From assembly GCA_023512835.1 (NCBI GenBank), contig CM042085.1, forward strand, positions 39,014,324-39,078,323: a DNA stretch of 64,000 nucleotides. The letters run 5' to 3'. Positions 32,647-44,727 of this stretch are shown here, piece after piece. The translations under genes and the position numbers were made by a program. Source of the stretch: Taxillus chinensis (lineage: Eukaryota; Streptophyta; Magnoliopsida; Santalales; Loranthaceae). The first letter of the stretch is position 1; every line of letters starts with the position of its first letter. The notes beneath the pieces were generated by a model that saw nothing but the letters and a program-made list of their open reading frames with translations, did no database searches and was not told the DNA's origin.

Positions 32647-34277
32647 TCACATAACAATGCCTGTAGAAGAATGATTTTCCTGAAGAGAGATGACTGATTC
32701 AAAAGCACCCACCAAAGCCTTCACCTTGCTCTTCCTGGTTTGTTCAAGCCTGCTCGCTATTTCTTCAATGACATTGTTTAACAAAACTTGCTCCTCTTTC
32801 TTTCCTTGAGCATCCTGAATCCTTAAAACAACTTCCTCAGAACTTGCATTACCATTTGCTGGACAATCAGCCCTGCCCCTGCGCTTGTAACGTTTTTGTC
32901 TGTCATGGCTTCCCACTTTATTATTCCCCTCCAACAGTCTTCCTTGTCTAAATTTTAGCCTCCTGGGGCCTTTATCCTCAGTCTTAAGTTCAATTATTTT
33001 CCCTTTCCTAAACATCATCTTGGTCGATGCAGAACCTTCTTCCTTGGAGGAGAGAGGCATTCTAGCATTTCTACAGAGCCTACTGTCTTCTGGCTCCAAT
33101 GTGCTCTTTATAGTGTTCAAGTCTGCAGTTCCATCTTCTGAAGTGTAGCTATCTGCTTCACTAGAATAATCAAAATCCTGCAGCTCTTTTTCATCCGTGG
33201 TTGACATGAATTGATAGTTTGAGTCGGATGAAGAAGACTTCGTAGAAATAGACACAGCTGACTCAAGGGGAAGAATTCCATCTTTAGACGATGCAAGGGC
33301 TTCTTCTGCAGTTTTCGTTTCAATGACGGCTTGTAAAGGTCTCTTCCCATTGTAAGAATCCATACATTCCACACGGCTGTTCTGTATTTTCAAAGGACAA
33401 ACAGCTACAATATTCTTCATCCCACGTGAGGTTTCCTTATTCTTATCTTTGCCAAACTGATTGGACTCAGTTTCTCCCACCGCTTTCTTAGGCTTCAGTG
33501 GTACAGCAACTTCCAGGCTCTTCTTCTCTCGAGGATTCAAGCTTGCAACTCCGATCAGAGATTGTTTGAGGGGCCTCGCAGCTTGCAAAAATGTATGCAC
33601 TTTTTCTCTTCGTTCTTGTCTTTTCTCAGTTGTTTTGGTTCAATTTTTCTAATCACATCGCGTGGGGCAACAACTTTCTGGATACTACGTTTTTGTGTTC
33701 CTGATGGAACACTGGTACGAGAATTTTGTAAGGGCAGTGCAACTGTTGAAGGAGCTGATGGTTTCTCTTCTATTCTCTGAGCCCTAGTTGTTTCACCTCT
33801 ACCAAAATCACTATGTTTTGAGATACTCAAGCCTCCTGCAGATTTAGCCACTGATGGTGGCATCCTTGTAACAGATTTTGGCTTCAGAGAAACTGCACTC
33901 TTAGAGAATGTAGTGGTAGGGACTTCTACTGTTTTGACAAGAGATAAAACATCAAACGAGCTTTTAGAATGAGACCCAGGCCTAACCTTTCCCACCTCCA
34001 TTTGCTTTCTCTCCGTCACAATGACACCCTGCACTGAACTTCGGTTGCTAATTTTAGGCGCTGATCCCTTTTTCTGTGCAGGACTCCTTGCTTTTGTTTC
34101 AAATTCATGTTTCTTCCCATACTTGCAAAAATCATGACAGGAACTAGGAGATCTAAGGCTCAGATTTTGTGCACTTTTTGAAGGATTTTGCTTTCCAGTA
34201 GAGTTATTTCTCACTTCAGCTCCATCTGGCTGTGTTACTTTTGGGGTCACCATTAAATTGACACTCTCTTGTGCCAT
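32647..34277 (-). CDS. Plant calmodulin-binding-domain protein, with one frame break
   Basis: ATG at 34277 (MAQESVNLMVTPK), stop at 32647. The N-terminus has the family's SCHDFCKYGKKHEFE motif at about residues 46-60. A long Ser/Lys/Arg-rich, probably disordered middle contains an acidic Ser stretch. The last 110 residues carry the plant calmodulin-binding domain (GPRRLKFRQGRLLEGN, then VKALVGAFESVISLQE, a basic amphipathic helix). The frame changes once, at an A5 run (plus-strand T5, 33601-33605), with a net shortage of one base or excess of two. Reading is clean on both sides and would total about 543 residues. Either an assembly error or a recent mutation explains it. These proteins bind Ca2+/calmodulin; cellular roles are poorly defined. 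An upstream in-frame extension to 34376 lies in the 5' UTR exon. Confidence 0.8.
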
Positions 34278-34381
34278 ACGAGGTGCAACACGAAACAAGA
34301 CCAAGCCAGCAACCCCGAAATCTAACACTTGTATTTTTCTAATATCTTCAAAAAGTCTTAAATGCCATCTGCTCAATTTAC

Positions 34382-35237
34382 CTACGTATAAAAGAAAACC
34401 AACTGGTGTAAATTTGATTCAGTAAAAAAGCCAGCATATCAGTATATCAAAGAGTATATCAGGGAAGTAAATTGTACATATGGCCAGGATATGTGTTGCA
34501 GAAGAGAAATTGTTTTGGAAATCCAAAAAGATCTTCAACCTAAAAGCCAGAGGATGTTATTGCTTCATATTTACTCTTCCACTTTCTCTATCCCGTGATA
34601 AATCCCCTATGATCATCACCATAAGACTATAAAATTTAAAATATTATTGCATACGTGATTAGAACTCTCTCAAACTGATCAAAGAATTAAATGAAGTAAG
34701 TTCACAAATTTCCTCCCACGTGACAAATCAGAGGTCAAAGGTTTCACTAATTAATAAAGTGGCTGCCGACACCCAAAAGAAGAAGAAGACGAAGAAGAAG
34801 GTGGTTCTGTTGAGTTTCAATAATCCTGGTTCTGCAGAATTATCAATCTTCAATTGATCGCCAAAAGACTAAAATTAATCATACCGTATATGGTTAGAAA
34901 ATCCTCATTGCTAATAAGAAACACAATAATTAATCATAACCACAATGAACCTTCCAGGAAAAAAAACATAAACAAACAAAAGTGTCCAAACACGATAAAA
35001 TCTTGCTCGAACTGTATAACAGAATTGATCAAAGTGCATTCCAACTATGTTAAAACCTGGGGGAAAAAAAGCAACCCAGCACGCAGCATCAACCGTCTTC
35101 AATCCAATGTAAGATTTACCATGAAACTACATATTGTTTACAGATATATACGATCGATTGAAAACTTAAAAACAAAAAGCAATAAAAAAAACAAACAAAA
35201 AACAAAAAACAAACGCGCGAGTATATCATAGTCGTAC
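34382..35237 (-). other. Likely 5' UTR intron of the calmodulin-binding gene
   Basis: On the minus strand the donor is CAACAG/GTACGA at 35238/35237, and the acceptor is TTCTTTTATACGTAG ending at 34382. The first exon (35238 to about 35340) is CT-rich, as many plant leaders are. The interval itself is AT-rich without coding signal. Not tested against transcripts. Confidence 0.55.
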
Positions 35238-35340
35238 CTGTTGGGTTGATTTTATTTTCTCGAGAAACCGCTATCTTTGGCTGAGAAAACGAAGCGGAGG
35301 AGTTACATTTGACTTGGGACGACGTACGAGACTATCTGAG

Positions 35341-36808
35341 TCCTGGCTTTGCTTCAGGGCGTACAAGCTCACGTAGTTGGTGAGTAACAGTTAAGCCCAT
35401 AAATAAACGAATGATAAAATAATAAAATAAAATAAATATATGGTAGTTTCAACTCTCTTTTTCTGCCGCGTGTACATGCGCGTCCGTTGCCGAATTAATT
35501 ATTTCCTTAAAAAATTAACTTCCATTTTCTAATTATGCAATTCAAAATTTTTATTTAGACTCTCAGATATATATAATAATTAGGCAATTCAAATTTTCCT
35601 TGGATCCTCGAACTCAACCAATTCCATGCATAATTGCACAATATTTTATGCCACATAATTACAATCCTTTGCACATTTTCATCTTCATTAATAACTGTGT
35701 AATTGAGATGAGTAAGATTTCAATGCATATATGAACTTTTCGGTATATTTAATATTATTTTATAATCACAATTAATTTACTATATCTTAGCTAAATACTA
35801 GGTTCATTTAATAATAAACTCGGGTCTTATATTATATGTTAAAAAAAGATAATGACGCGAGGGTGTGTCATTAACTCTCTGGCCATAAATTTTAAGTGGT
35901 AATTATTATAGCATAACAAAGATACCATGCGCATTCCCACATTGTGTCATATTATATTTACATACATGCGGATTTAATCTCATTCGTATAATTAACCCAA
36001 AGATGTTACGGGAGATATTGGTGAAGACGTGAAGTATATTAGAGAGGGGTCCTGCTGCTACATGTGATATGGTTGTTTTTTTACCTTAAATTTGGATTGT
36101 TTTTAGGTGTTTATATTCAGGATAAGGTGTTTCATATTTATTAGAAAACTTAAATATAATATTCTTACATCTTGAGAGCTTAATTATAAGTACTATTAAT
36201 AATAAGAAGAATCTCTTATAAAAATATATTTCTTGTAATAATAACAACAGCTGCAATATAATAATAGACACCACAATACATTAAACCTTAGTCATGTAAA
36301 TATTCATGTATTTTAAAATTTTCTAAATTAAAATCTTAATAATTAAAATTTTAATTAAATAGCAAAATAAAAATATAGAATATCAGTATAACAAAATACC
36401 AATTAGCAAAAGCAAATTTATGATCAAAATTAGAAAGAGAAAAGGAAATTCAAATAATGAAGATTGAAGACTCTCAATCATTGAATAAATTCTATGACTA
36501 TGTTTCTTACAATGTAAATGATCGAAAAAATTTATGACCGAAATTTACCAACCATAATTTTCATCCGCAATACTGAGGACTTTCAACGTTAACAGATGTA
36601 TGACGGCATCAGAGATTCAAAAATAGTCTGTTAGCCCCCCTTGATGGCGATTAGGTGATGGACCCAGATGGCTGGAGGGGGAGCCAAAGGTTGGGTTAGG
36701 GGGCTAGGAACCAGACACTCAATGGCTCAAAGTCTCAGTCAATGCCATGATCATGACGGAAATTGTTGATTGAAGATCGTTTATGGTTGTCGGTTGTCGT
36801 GTGCCACC
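35341..36808. other. AT-rich intergenic DNA
   Basis: The first few hundred bases are the likely promoter of the calmodulin-binding gene. The remainder is AT-rich with no feature I can support. 36620-36740 is a short G-rich patch. Confidence 0.6.
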
Positions 36809-36825
36809 CACTACAAAAAAATTAA

Positions 36826-37185
36826 CTTTTGAGACATAATTTCGTCCCTAAATACTATTTGAGACACTTTTTTATCTATCCCTAAATATCAGTTGGGATG
36901 CTTTTTAATCCGTCCTTAATACTATTTCGGACATTTTCTTATCCGTCCCTAAATATCATTTGGGACATTTTTAATTCCGTCCTCATACTATTTGAGACAG
37001 TTTCTTATCCGTTTCTAAATATCATTTGTGACATTTTAATTTCATCCCTAAATACCATTTGACACATTTTTGTATTCGTCTCTAAATATCATTTGAGACA
37101 CTCTTTTATCCATCCCTAAATACCATTTGGTACAATTTTTTATCTGTCCCTAAATATCATTTGTGACAGTTTTAAATTTTTGTCC
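36826..37185 (+). repeat. Subterminal repeat array of En-1
   Basis: About ten degenerate units of 33-37 bp built on CCCTAAATATCATTTGGGAC and TTTTTTATCCGT. CACTA transposases bind such subterminal arrays. Confidence 0.8.
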
Positions 37186-37199
37186 CAAAATTCTTTTTT

Positions 37200-37686
37200 T
37201 TATCGAATAAAATTGATGTATTCATGAGCATCATCTCTTGACCATGCTTCTCCTCAATTCGAGCAGTTTCCTTCTCAGGCAATTCAGCTCTCGCCAATGC
37301 CTTAGAGGCCACAGTATGATATTGTCGACGAACTATAGTCCCTAGAGGAATCAATCCCACAAGAGGTATGCGTCCACGTTTTGCATTTTCCATCACTTCG
37401 AGTAATGCCTTATCTCGGGCAATGGCCTCCTGGTGTCGCATCTTGGTATCATACTCACTTGTACTTCCATATCGATTGCATTATTCATCATGTTATATAG
37501 TAATTAAGGGGGAAGAAAAGGAATTCCCAGAACATATTTTCAAATACCACTCAATTAAAATAGCCCAAAAACCAACTTACCATTAGTCCCTGACAATGAT
37601 CATCTAGTTGCGAACTATTCTTTGGAGTGTGTGTCTCCAAAAAAAATTCTAACTTCGAAGGTGGAACCCCATTACAGGCATTTGTC
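37200..37686 (-). pseudogene. CACTA-associated protein fragment (Transposase_24-like)
   Basis: On the minus strand an acceptor TTTTGTAG leads into a short exon with PPSKLEFFLETHTPKN and DDHCQGLM, ending at a GTAAGT donor (about 37580). A second block, EYDTKMRHQEAIARDKALLE, runs from about 37455 to 37200 and ends in decayed sequence. The ETHT and Arg-rich helix pattern is what I know from the plant En/Spm transposase-associated family. Incomplete at both ends. Confidence 0.5.
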
Positions 37687-37948
37687 TACAAAATCATAAG
37701 TATAGATTTTAAAGTTATCCTTTATAAACAATAATCGAGTTAAAAAACTACTTCAATTAGGAAAAAATAAATAAATAAAACTTTACCATTTCCTTCATTT
37801 TTTGGGTATAAGACTTCCTGCCCACATGATGATTGTGAGGACTCGTCTCCTAGTTCAGAGAGTTAGAGGTTGAGAGGTGCCTTTTTGGTGTTGAAATTTT
37901 GGTTTTCATGTGTATTTTCTGGTATTTTGGAATGAGCAAAGGGGATCA

Positions 37949-38205
37949 GGGTCAAATCCAGGAGCATAGTGGTCAAATCCGAAGCCTCGTGGTCAAATCC
38001 GAAGCATCGTAGTCAAATTCGGAGCATCAGGTCAAAATCCGAGACACCAATGATACGGAGTAAGGATCCAAGTGATCCCTTAGCGCGAAGTAAGGATCCG
38101 AGCGATCTCTTAGCACGGAGCAAGCCTCAGTAGTCTAGAGTAATCTGTTGCATTACTAGCTTGGATTGATCCGCAATATCAGTGATTCGGAGTAACAGAG
38201 GTCGA
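37949..38205 (+). repeat. Two short tandem arrays in the T4 LTR
   Basis: 37949-38047 has about five 21-22 bp units of GGTCAAATCCGAAGCATCGT. 38050-38205 has units of about 34 bp built on CGGAGTAAGGATCC and GATCCCTTAGC. Both lie upstream of the TATA box. Confidence 0.8.
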
Positions 38206-38458
38206 CGCAAGGTCAATGCATGTTTTGGGTTACGTCGACCTAGTGTAGCGTGTCTTCTTTGTTATATATATAGATATTCGGTATTTTTCGGGAGGGAGAA
38301 ACCCTAGCCGTTTTCGCACTTTTGGAGGAGAGAGAGAGAGGAATCACCGTCGGTTCAAGCATGCCATTGCGTCTTGAGGGTGGAGGATGCCTATCGAAGA
38401 AGGGCGAGGTGCAAGGGAAGACCTTCAAGTCGGAGCTCTAAGTTCGCCTGTTTTCGAG

Positions 38459-39041
38459 GTACACCTATTCTAGGGTTGGTTTTTGAGGTAATTGGTATGT
38501 ATATGTTGACCTCCTGTATGAATATAGGTGTGATCTCCTGTATGAATGTTGACCTTCATTGGCATGTTATGCTTGTGGATGTTGATGAGTCCGAGGTTAG
38601 TGGGGATTAAGGGTTTGCTTCGCGGTGTGGTTGTGTTTGTTCGTGGTAGAGTCTCGTGGGGAGCGTTTGGAATTATAGGAGAGTTGTGGTTGAGAACATA
38701 TTATGTGAAATTAACCCAATTATGGCTTGTGTATTAGATGTTGAGTACATGTGTTTATTTGATGTGTTATGAATATACATTACTACATTGTGCTTGAAAA
38801 TGTGCTATGTTGAACTGTGGTAGCCTGTGTGGCTGTTATGGTTGTGATTGCTTGGTGTGGTTTGATGATGTGTGGCCTTAATTATAAATGCTGATAATAA
38901 CCTGTTTATGTACTATTGCCACCACACTACACTTGTGCGCGTCATCATATAGATGCTAGGGGCATGGGATGAGTTGGGGAGACATAATCCCTACTGAGTT
39001 GTGGTTGCTCACCCCTCCTATTGTGTTTTGTGTCTTTTTAG
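38459..39041 (+). other. Candidate intron within the T4 LTR
   Basis: GT at 38459 after TTCGAG, AG at 39040-39041 after GTCTTTTT, and branchpoint-like GCTCAC about 35 bases upstream of the AG. Homologous positions in T3, T5 and T6 have the same signals. Confidence 0.45.
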
Positions 39042-39327
39042 GAACCTATAGATGTTAGGTGGAACACCAAGGTGGAAAACCAAATTTATTGTTTGATTGT
39101 TTTTCCTATTATGTTATTTTGAGGAAACCAATGTAACCCCAATGGGGAATCGATGTAAAAGAAATTTTGAATTTAATAAAGACATGTGGTTTGGCTTGTA
39201 GACATTTGTTGTGGTTGTTGTAATGTTTCTATGTAGTATTGTTTGACTTAAACCCCTTGCCAACCGGGTGGGTAAAGGGGAGTCACAAATCAGTTTCCTC
39301 GGGTTGGAAATTTGAGGCGTGACAATA

Positions 39328-39339
39328 TAGTATCAGAGC
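39328..39339 (+). promoter_or_regulatory. T4 primer-binding site (mutated)
   Basis: TAGTATCAGAGC, three bases after the LTR. One G-to-A change from the iMet primer site. Confidence 0.8.
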
Positions 39340-39809
39340 ATGGTCTAGTTGGCCTAGGGTAGTTGGCGGATTAGGTATCTTGAGTCCTTTGGAGGATCTT
39401 GGAAGGACATGCCTGATCAACATGGTCCTCTTTGAGCCTCTAAGGTGTACTTGGGGTAGTCCAAGTCATGTGGTAGGATTTGCATGAATTGACATTAGGG
39501 CACTAGTTGCATTTGTTGTTTTTATGTGATTGTGTGGATAATCGTGATAAAGCTTTCAATGTGATAAAAAAATGTGAACAATGTAATAAGGCTTTAAATG
39601 TGCATCTATGATATATTGTGATAACTTGTGTATGAATGTGAGGAAAAGAACTTGTGGTATTGAGTCTGTGTGTGCTTGGACTTGTTGCTTGTGCAATGTG
39701 GTTTAATGCATTGTGTGATAATGGAATTGAGAGGTGGGGTAGAGGTAGTGAGACTCGATAGATTACAAATGCATTTTGATGATTGTGTTCCTTACTTCGT
39801 GTAGTAAGA

Positions 39810-40201
39810 ATGCCACCGAGGATAGCAACTCGTGCGTCTGGGGCAGTGGTTGATGAGTCATTTGCCCATGAGGGGCCAGGTGTGGGGTAGCTCATTTGGA
39901 GAAAATGAGTTGTTGCCGACACGGCTGCGAGAGGGCATTCGATAGGAAGTCGAAGAGTTGAGGGCGGACATCCAACAAGAGGTCCGGGAGGAAGTGTCTT
40001 TGTGAGATGACGGCACAGCAAGTGGTGCCACCACCACCACCAGTGAGGGAATCACCTCGTGAGCATGAGAGTCCGCTAGATGGTGTGCCAATTCATCGAG
40101 TTGGGGATGATGTGGTGATAAGGTTCCGAAAGGAACAACCACCAAGATTCAGGGGAAAGATGGATGCAATGGTGGCTCAGCATTGGTTGAGGCAGATTGA
40201 G
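39810..40201 (+). pseudogene. gag: T4 gag, 5' part, cut by Ogre-1
   Basis: The ATG at 39810 (MPPRIATRAS) is followed by stops. A readable block RFRKEQPPRFRGKMDAMVAQ, then HWLRQIE, ends exactly at 40201, where the Ogre-1 LTR begins. This is the start of a Ty3 capsid domain. The remainder of T4 must lie beyond Ogre-1 and is not in the window. Confidence 0.75.
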
Positions 40202-40285
40202 TGTCATCACCGGATTTCGTCTGGGGGGAAACCCGCTTTTGGGGATGCAGTTCTCCCACCCTTCACCCGAATGGTGATAAAAAAG

Positions 40286-40298
40286 AACAGAGTCGCCA
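40286..40298 (-). promoter_or_regulatory. Primer-site-like sequence inside the Ogre-1 3' LTR
   Basis: On the minus strand TGGCGACTCTGTT, 84 bases inside the LTR end. The other LTR has it at 51133-51121. It resembles the true primer site at 51035. Confidence 0.6.
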
Positions 40299-42599
40299 CC
40301 AACTATTTTGGGGGTGCAGTTGGTCACCTAAAAAAATGGTCTGCATTGCCAAAGCTAGATTCGAGAGTTTGATTACGCATGGGGAAGGACTAGCACCCTC
40401 ACGATGCCCTTTCAGTACCTATCTTAAGATTTTGGAGGTTTTTAATTTGTTTTAACTATTTGACCTAAAATTAACTAATCTAAAATTGATATCAAATTTG
40501 CCTGTGGGCTAAAATTCTACTTGTTTTATTTTTTAAAATTATTTGTTACAGTTAAAATTAAATTCAATTTACCTATGAGATCTAAAGGGATCCTAAAGTT
40601 TTGTCATTTCTTTTTACTTTCTACATTTAAAGTAAAAAAAAATCAAATTATTTTCTACAAAGTTAAAAGTGAGTCTTAACCAAATGATAAAAAGTCCTAA
40701 ATTTTACTTAAGTCTAAAAATTAATAAAAACTCTAAAGAGATTTAAAAAAATTACTTTTATTCTTGAAAAAAAATCCTTAAAGAGATTGTTTTTGAAAAA
40801 CATTGTTTTTTTGATTTTTTTTTTTTGTCTCTCTCTCTCTCTCTTTTTTTGAAAAGAAAACATTTTTTATACAATTTCAAAACAAAACAAAAAAAACGAA
40901 AAAACAAAATACAAGTAAAAGTGTTTGTGTGTGTGTGTGTGACATCCATAAAAATAAAACTCTTTTTTTCTCACTTTTTCTCTCTTTTTTTTTTGTTGTG
41001 CTCTTTCACTATCTTTTTATTATTTACACATTATAAGAGAAAAAGTGTCTGACCTTATTACAAACGGCATGGAAATAAACTAAAAAACAAAGGAGACTGA
41101 AATAAAATATCAAGTATTATATTCCTACAAAACTGATTGTTAACACCAAATAAAACCAAATACAATATGGCATAAAACACATATCAAACAATCAGACAAA
41201 CACATGATCAACTTTCTTATGTGGACAAGAGGTGGAAAATCAAACAAGCAAACGGACGGAACAAATGGATTCTCCGCATAATCAACATTTACAAAATCAT
41301 TTATTTAAAATAATAAAAAAAACAATAAAGCAATAAAGCCCAAGACAAAAGAAGCTTACCAAAGCGAGAAACAAAACCAAAGCTCCAAGAACAAAACCAA
41401 TCAAAACCAAGGAGATGCACAAAATTAATAAATCTGGACAGAAACAAAATATAAAGAAAAACAAAGTCATGAAGAAAACTCACCCAGTAGAGTATTTACG
41501 CGAAAACAAACAAGCTCAATTTAAGAAAAAAAAATAGACTCAGTTAACCCCTTTGGTCTTCCGTTCTTGGTCACTGGGGTTGTTTAATATGTACGCATGA
41601 ATCCAGGTTTAATAAAACAAAAGCAGAGAGCAAAACCGAGCTTAACAAACGGACCATACAACAACATATGCAACACTCAAACCAAAATCGACACAAAACC
41701 AGGTATATACCAAGGACGAAACAGGACCCCAAACATAACACTAACACGAACCAAAACGAAACTAGCATGCAAAACAACACTAGGAAAGGAACACCGGAAA
41801 ACATAATCACAAAACGATACGGGAAACAAAAACGAAACAGAATAGACCAATGTATACCCAGAACTAGCATATATCAAATACCACACAATCAACATTAACG
41901 ACCCAAGAATCATATTAAACAGACCCTACAACCAACCTTTCTTCACCCTCACAAACCAAAATGGGTTGTCTAGGCAGTTTGAGTAGAACCGGGAGACGCA
42001 GAGCAGCGAAGGAGTGAAGAGCTGCGTCTCTTCAACGAGGCCTTGGTGAGGGTGGCTTCTTGGTCTATGGTGGCGTTGGTGCGGCAACGTCGTGGTTGAG
42101 TTCATTGGTGCCATGGACTGGTGTTTGGAGGGGCCGCTCCAGCTAGCAATGTCGTGGATGAGGTGCACGCCGGGGTTGAGATTGTCGGTGCCGTGGACTG
42201 GCATTTGGAGGGGTCATGCCGGCTAGCGATGTCGTGGAGGGATGAAGGGTTGTAGCGAGGAACGGTGCCTCTGGATATAGAAGGGAACATCAGTGGAGGG
42301 CGGCGGCTACGGACGTGAATGAAGATGTTATCGCTGGAAGGCGGAGGTGCGCCACGGCTGCGGTGGTTGTCGCTGGAAGGCAGAGACGCACCACACGGTT
42401 GGGGCAGTCAGCATCAGTAGGTTGGCGCGGCAGCGTCATGGTGGTAGTGCGCCGCGGCCGGGAATCATCAGTTCCATGGACTAGTGCTCGGTAGGAATCG
42501 TGTAGGACTAGGGTGCCACGAAGACAGTCGAAGAGGTGGTTGCCGGCCAGGAGTGATGGTGGCCGACAGGGGGGCTCTCTATGGAGTTTGGGGACGAAG

Positions 42600-42604
42600 G
42601 TTTA
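42600..42604 (+). other. Target-site duplication of T5, left copy
   Basis: GTTTA, repeated at 45093-45097. The uninterrupted sequence GAAGGTTTAGGAGAAATT is present in the other Ogre-1 LTR near 61606. Confidence 0.95.
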
Positions 42605-43099
42605 TGTAAAGACTCGTATTTGGGTAGTGTTGGGAGATAGTCATTCTATGGGAATGCAACTATCTGGACGGTAGTGTAGTCGTCAATGTGAGCATTTTGA
42701 AAGTGCTTGAACCTGATTCCGAGTCGGGGCACCGAGTGGCTTGATTATTGACTTTTCGGGGTTTGTTGGTTGACTTTGCATTTGAGCGGTCATCTGAGTG
42801 TGATAATATCTGAATAGTATTGTAATTGTCATTTCGAGCGTTTTGACTGTAATTTGACTCAATTTGGAGTTCGGGACCTTGGAGGTCAATTATTGTGTTA
42901 GGAGGTCAATGGTTGATTAGATCAATTATTGACTGGGTCAATTAGTGGTCAATGATTGGCGAAAATATAAATAGAATGAAAAGTAAGATCTTTCATTTGA
43001 CGCTATCACGTTTGTGTATTTGCAAGAGAGAGCTTAGAAGCTTGAAGCCTTGACAATTTGGGGCGATTTGGGTTCGTGGAGCTCGAAGAATCACTCCAG

Positions 43100-44727
43100 G
43101 TAGGTGTCCTTAAACTTCTTATCTTGATTCTGTCTTTGGTATGCATGAATTTGTCATGATTTATGGAATTAAGCATGAACCCTAGGTTTTGAGGGAAATC
43201 TAATTTTGGGTTAGATCTAATGGTTTAACATAAGATATGTGGTTAAGAACTGATTTATATCAGTTTTGATATGTGTTTCTATGATCTAAGGTTGTTTAAC
43301 TACATATTCCATGAGGGTTGAGAAGTCAACCATGGAAATCTGGATTTAGATCTAGACTTCTAGAAATATGCAATTATGTGCGTATTTATTGTTGTTACCG
43401 TACGATTTAGAGGCATTCTGGACGTGTTTTAAAGTAGATATTTTAGTCGTTACGTAAAATGTGTATTTGAGAGCGTTTGGGGGGTTCTTGGGTTGATTCC
43501 AGATGAAGAATAGGCAAAAACGATGATGAACAGATCTTATTAGGTTGAAAGGACGAAGACCCGAAGATTTGGGTTGAAGGGTCGAAGATTTTGGGTCGTA
43601 GGGTCAAAGATCCGTAGTCGAAGGGTCAAAGATCCAAAGATCCGTAGTCGAAGGGTCGAAGATCCAAAGATCCATAGTCGTAGGGTCGAAGATCCGAAGG
43701 TTGAAGGTTGAAGGTCAAAGGTCGAAGCTTCGAGTCTTTGAGGCCGCAATTCCGCATCTACGAGTCGCGGTTCCGTAGCTATGAGTTAGACAGTTCTGCA
43801 GCTTCGAGCCAGTGCAACTGCACTGGACTGGACCCATTTACATTGTAACCTTTAAGTCAAGTATTATACTTAAGTTACAATGTAAATAAATAAATACCCC
43901 CTTTCGGATTCAAAGAAAAATACTAGAAAATTAAATCCTACTCATTTAAAATGTGAAAATTGGGATTTAGTGTAAAATCTCGGAAAAATTCAGTTTTTCG
44001 TAAAGGTGAATTTTTGGAAAGTGGGGTTAGACATCTCAAAAAAATCCCCAAAAAATCAGATTATCTTAGTTATGATATGGAGACCTAATGCCTGGGACTT
44101 TTTATTTCAAGAAAACAACTCCTATGGGTATCTCCTTCCTTGGTTAAGGAATGATGATCGATTTGTGAAGACCGGCTTTAGCTATAAAGGGAGTATGGTG
44201 AGCCTTAATGCCATATTGGTGTTGGTATGTTGGTTTGAGGAATTGGGGCTTGGGCTCTATGACTTGTTGGGTTCTCACCATGAAGCACGGATGATCTTTA
44301 TGTGGTTGATGGGGGCAGGCATATGCGCCGATGGTAGGCCTGTGGCCGGGCATATTACGTTGTGGCCGTGGTAGGCATATGCGCCAATGGTAGGCCTATG
44401 TGGCACTGTGTCCGGGCATATAGCACCGTGGTAGGGCCGAGTGCCATGAGCCGTGATCCTATTGAGGATTGTGTTGTTGTTGAGCTCGTGGAGCTAGGGA
44501 TGAGTGCCCTGAGCGGGATCTCGTGGAGAATCGTGGACAAGCTATCCTATATGGATAAGCTAGGTCCTGATGTTTGTTTCCAGGTTGTGTCCTGATGATT
44601 GTGCACACTACACAATGAACAAGTACACAAAGCATGTAGTATAGACTTGTATGTTTGCATGATGTGGAGTATTGGGGTCACCTATTGAGCTTGTCGCTCA
44701 CCCCTACTTATTGTTTACCTTTTTCAG
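43100..44727 (+). other. Candidate intron within T5
   Basis: Donor CTCCAG/GTAGGTG at 43099/43100. Acceptor TTTACCTTTTTCAG ends at 44727, with GCTCAC as branchpoint about 33 bases upstream. Strongest splice pair among the LTRs here. Confidence 0.5.
43837..43886. repeat. Perfect long palindrome in T5
   Basis: TTTACATTGTAAC (43837-43849) and GTTACAATGTAAA (43874-43886), with inner TTAAGT and ACTTAA also paired. T6 has the same structure at 54163-54211, and T3 has degraded versions. Confidence 0.9.

Larger units (their letters stand above)
36809..37833 (+). mobile_element. En-1: end of a CACTA (En/Spm-type) transposon
   Basis: It begins CACTACAAAAAAATTAAC, the family's terminal motif. An array of subterminal repeats follows, then transposon-encoded coding pieces on the minus strand. 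The right part is cut by the T4 LTR at 37834, so the other terminus is not seen. The order (T4 inside En-1) is an inference from the abrupt junction. Confidence 0.65.
37834..39324 (+). repeat. T4 5' LTR (Tekay-type, 1491 bp)
   Basis: TGTGAGGACTCGTC...TTGAGGCGTGACA. It has a TATA-like TTATATATATAG (38262), telobox-like AAACCCTA (38299-38306), donor CGAG/GTACACC (38458/38459), and branchpoint-like GCTCAC with TTTTTAG acceptor (ends 39041). Shorter than T1, T3 and T5 but with the same order of elements. Confidence 0.8.

Noticed and set aside
36826..37185. CRISPR-like array of short repeats
   Set aside because: Repeats are degenerate, have no unique spacers of constant length, and adjoin a CACTA terminus in a plant genome.
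41571..41913. Hydrophobic minus-strand frames in the Ogre-1 LTR (also 52395-52586)
   Set aside because: Both LTRs have similar AC-rich DNA, but the frames differ in length and are broken differently; a Phe/Val/Leu-rich product follows from base composition.
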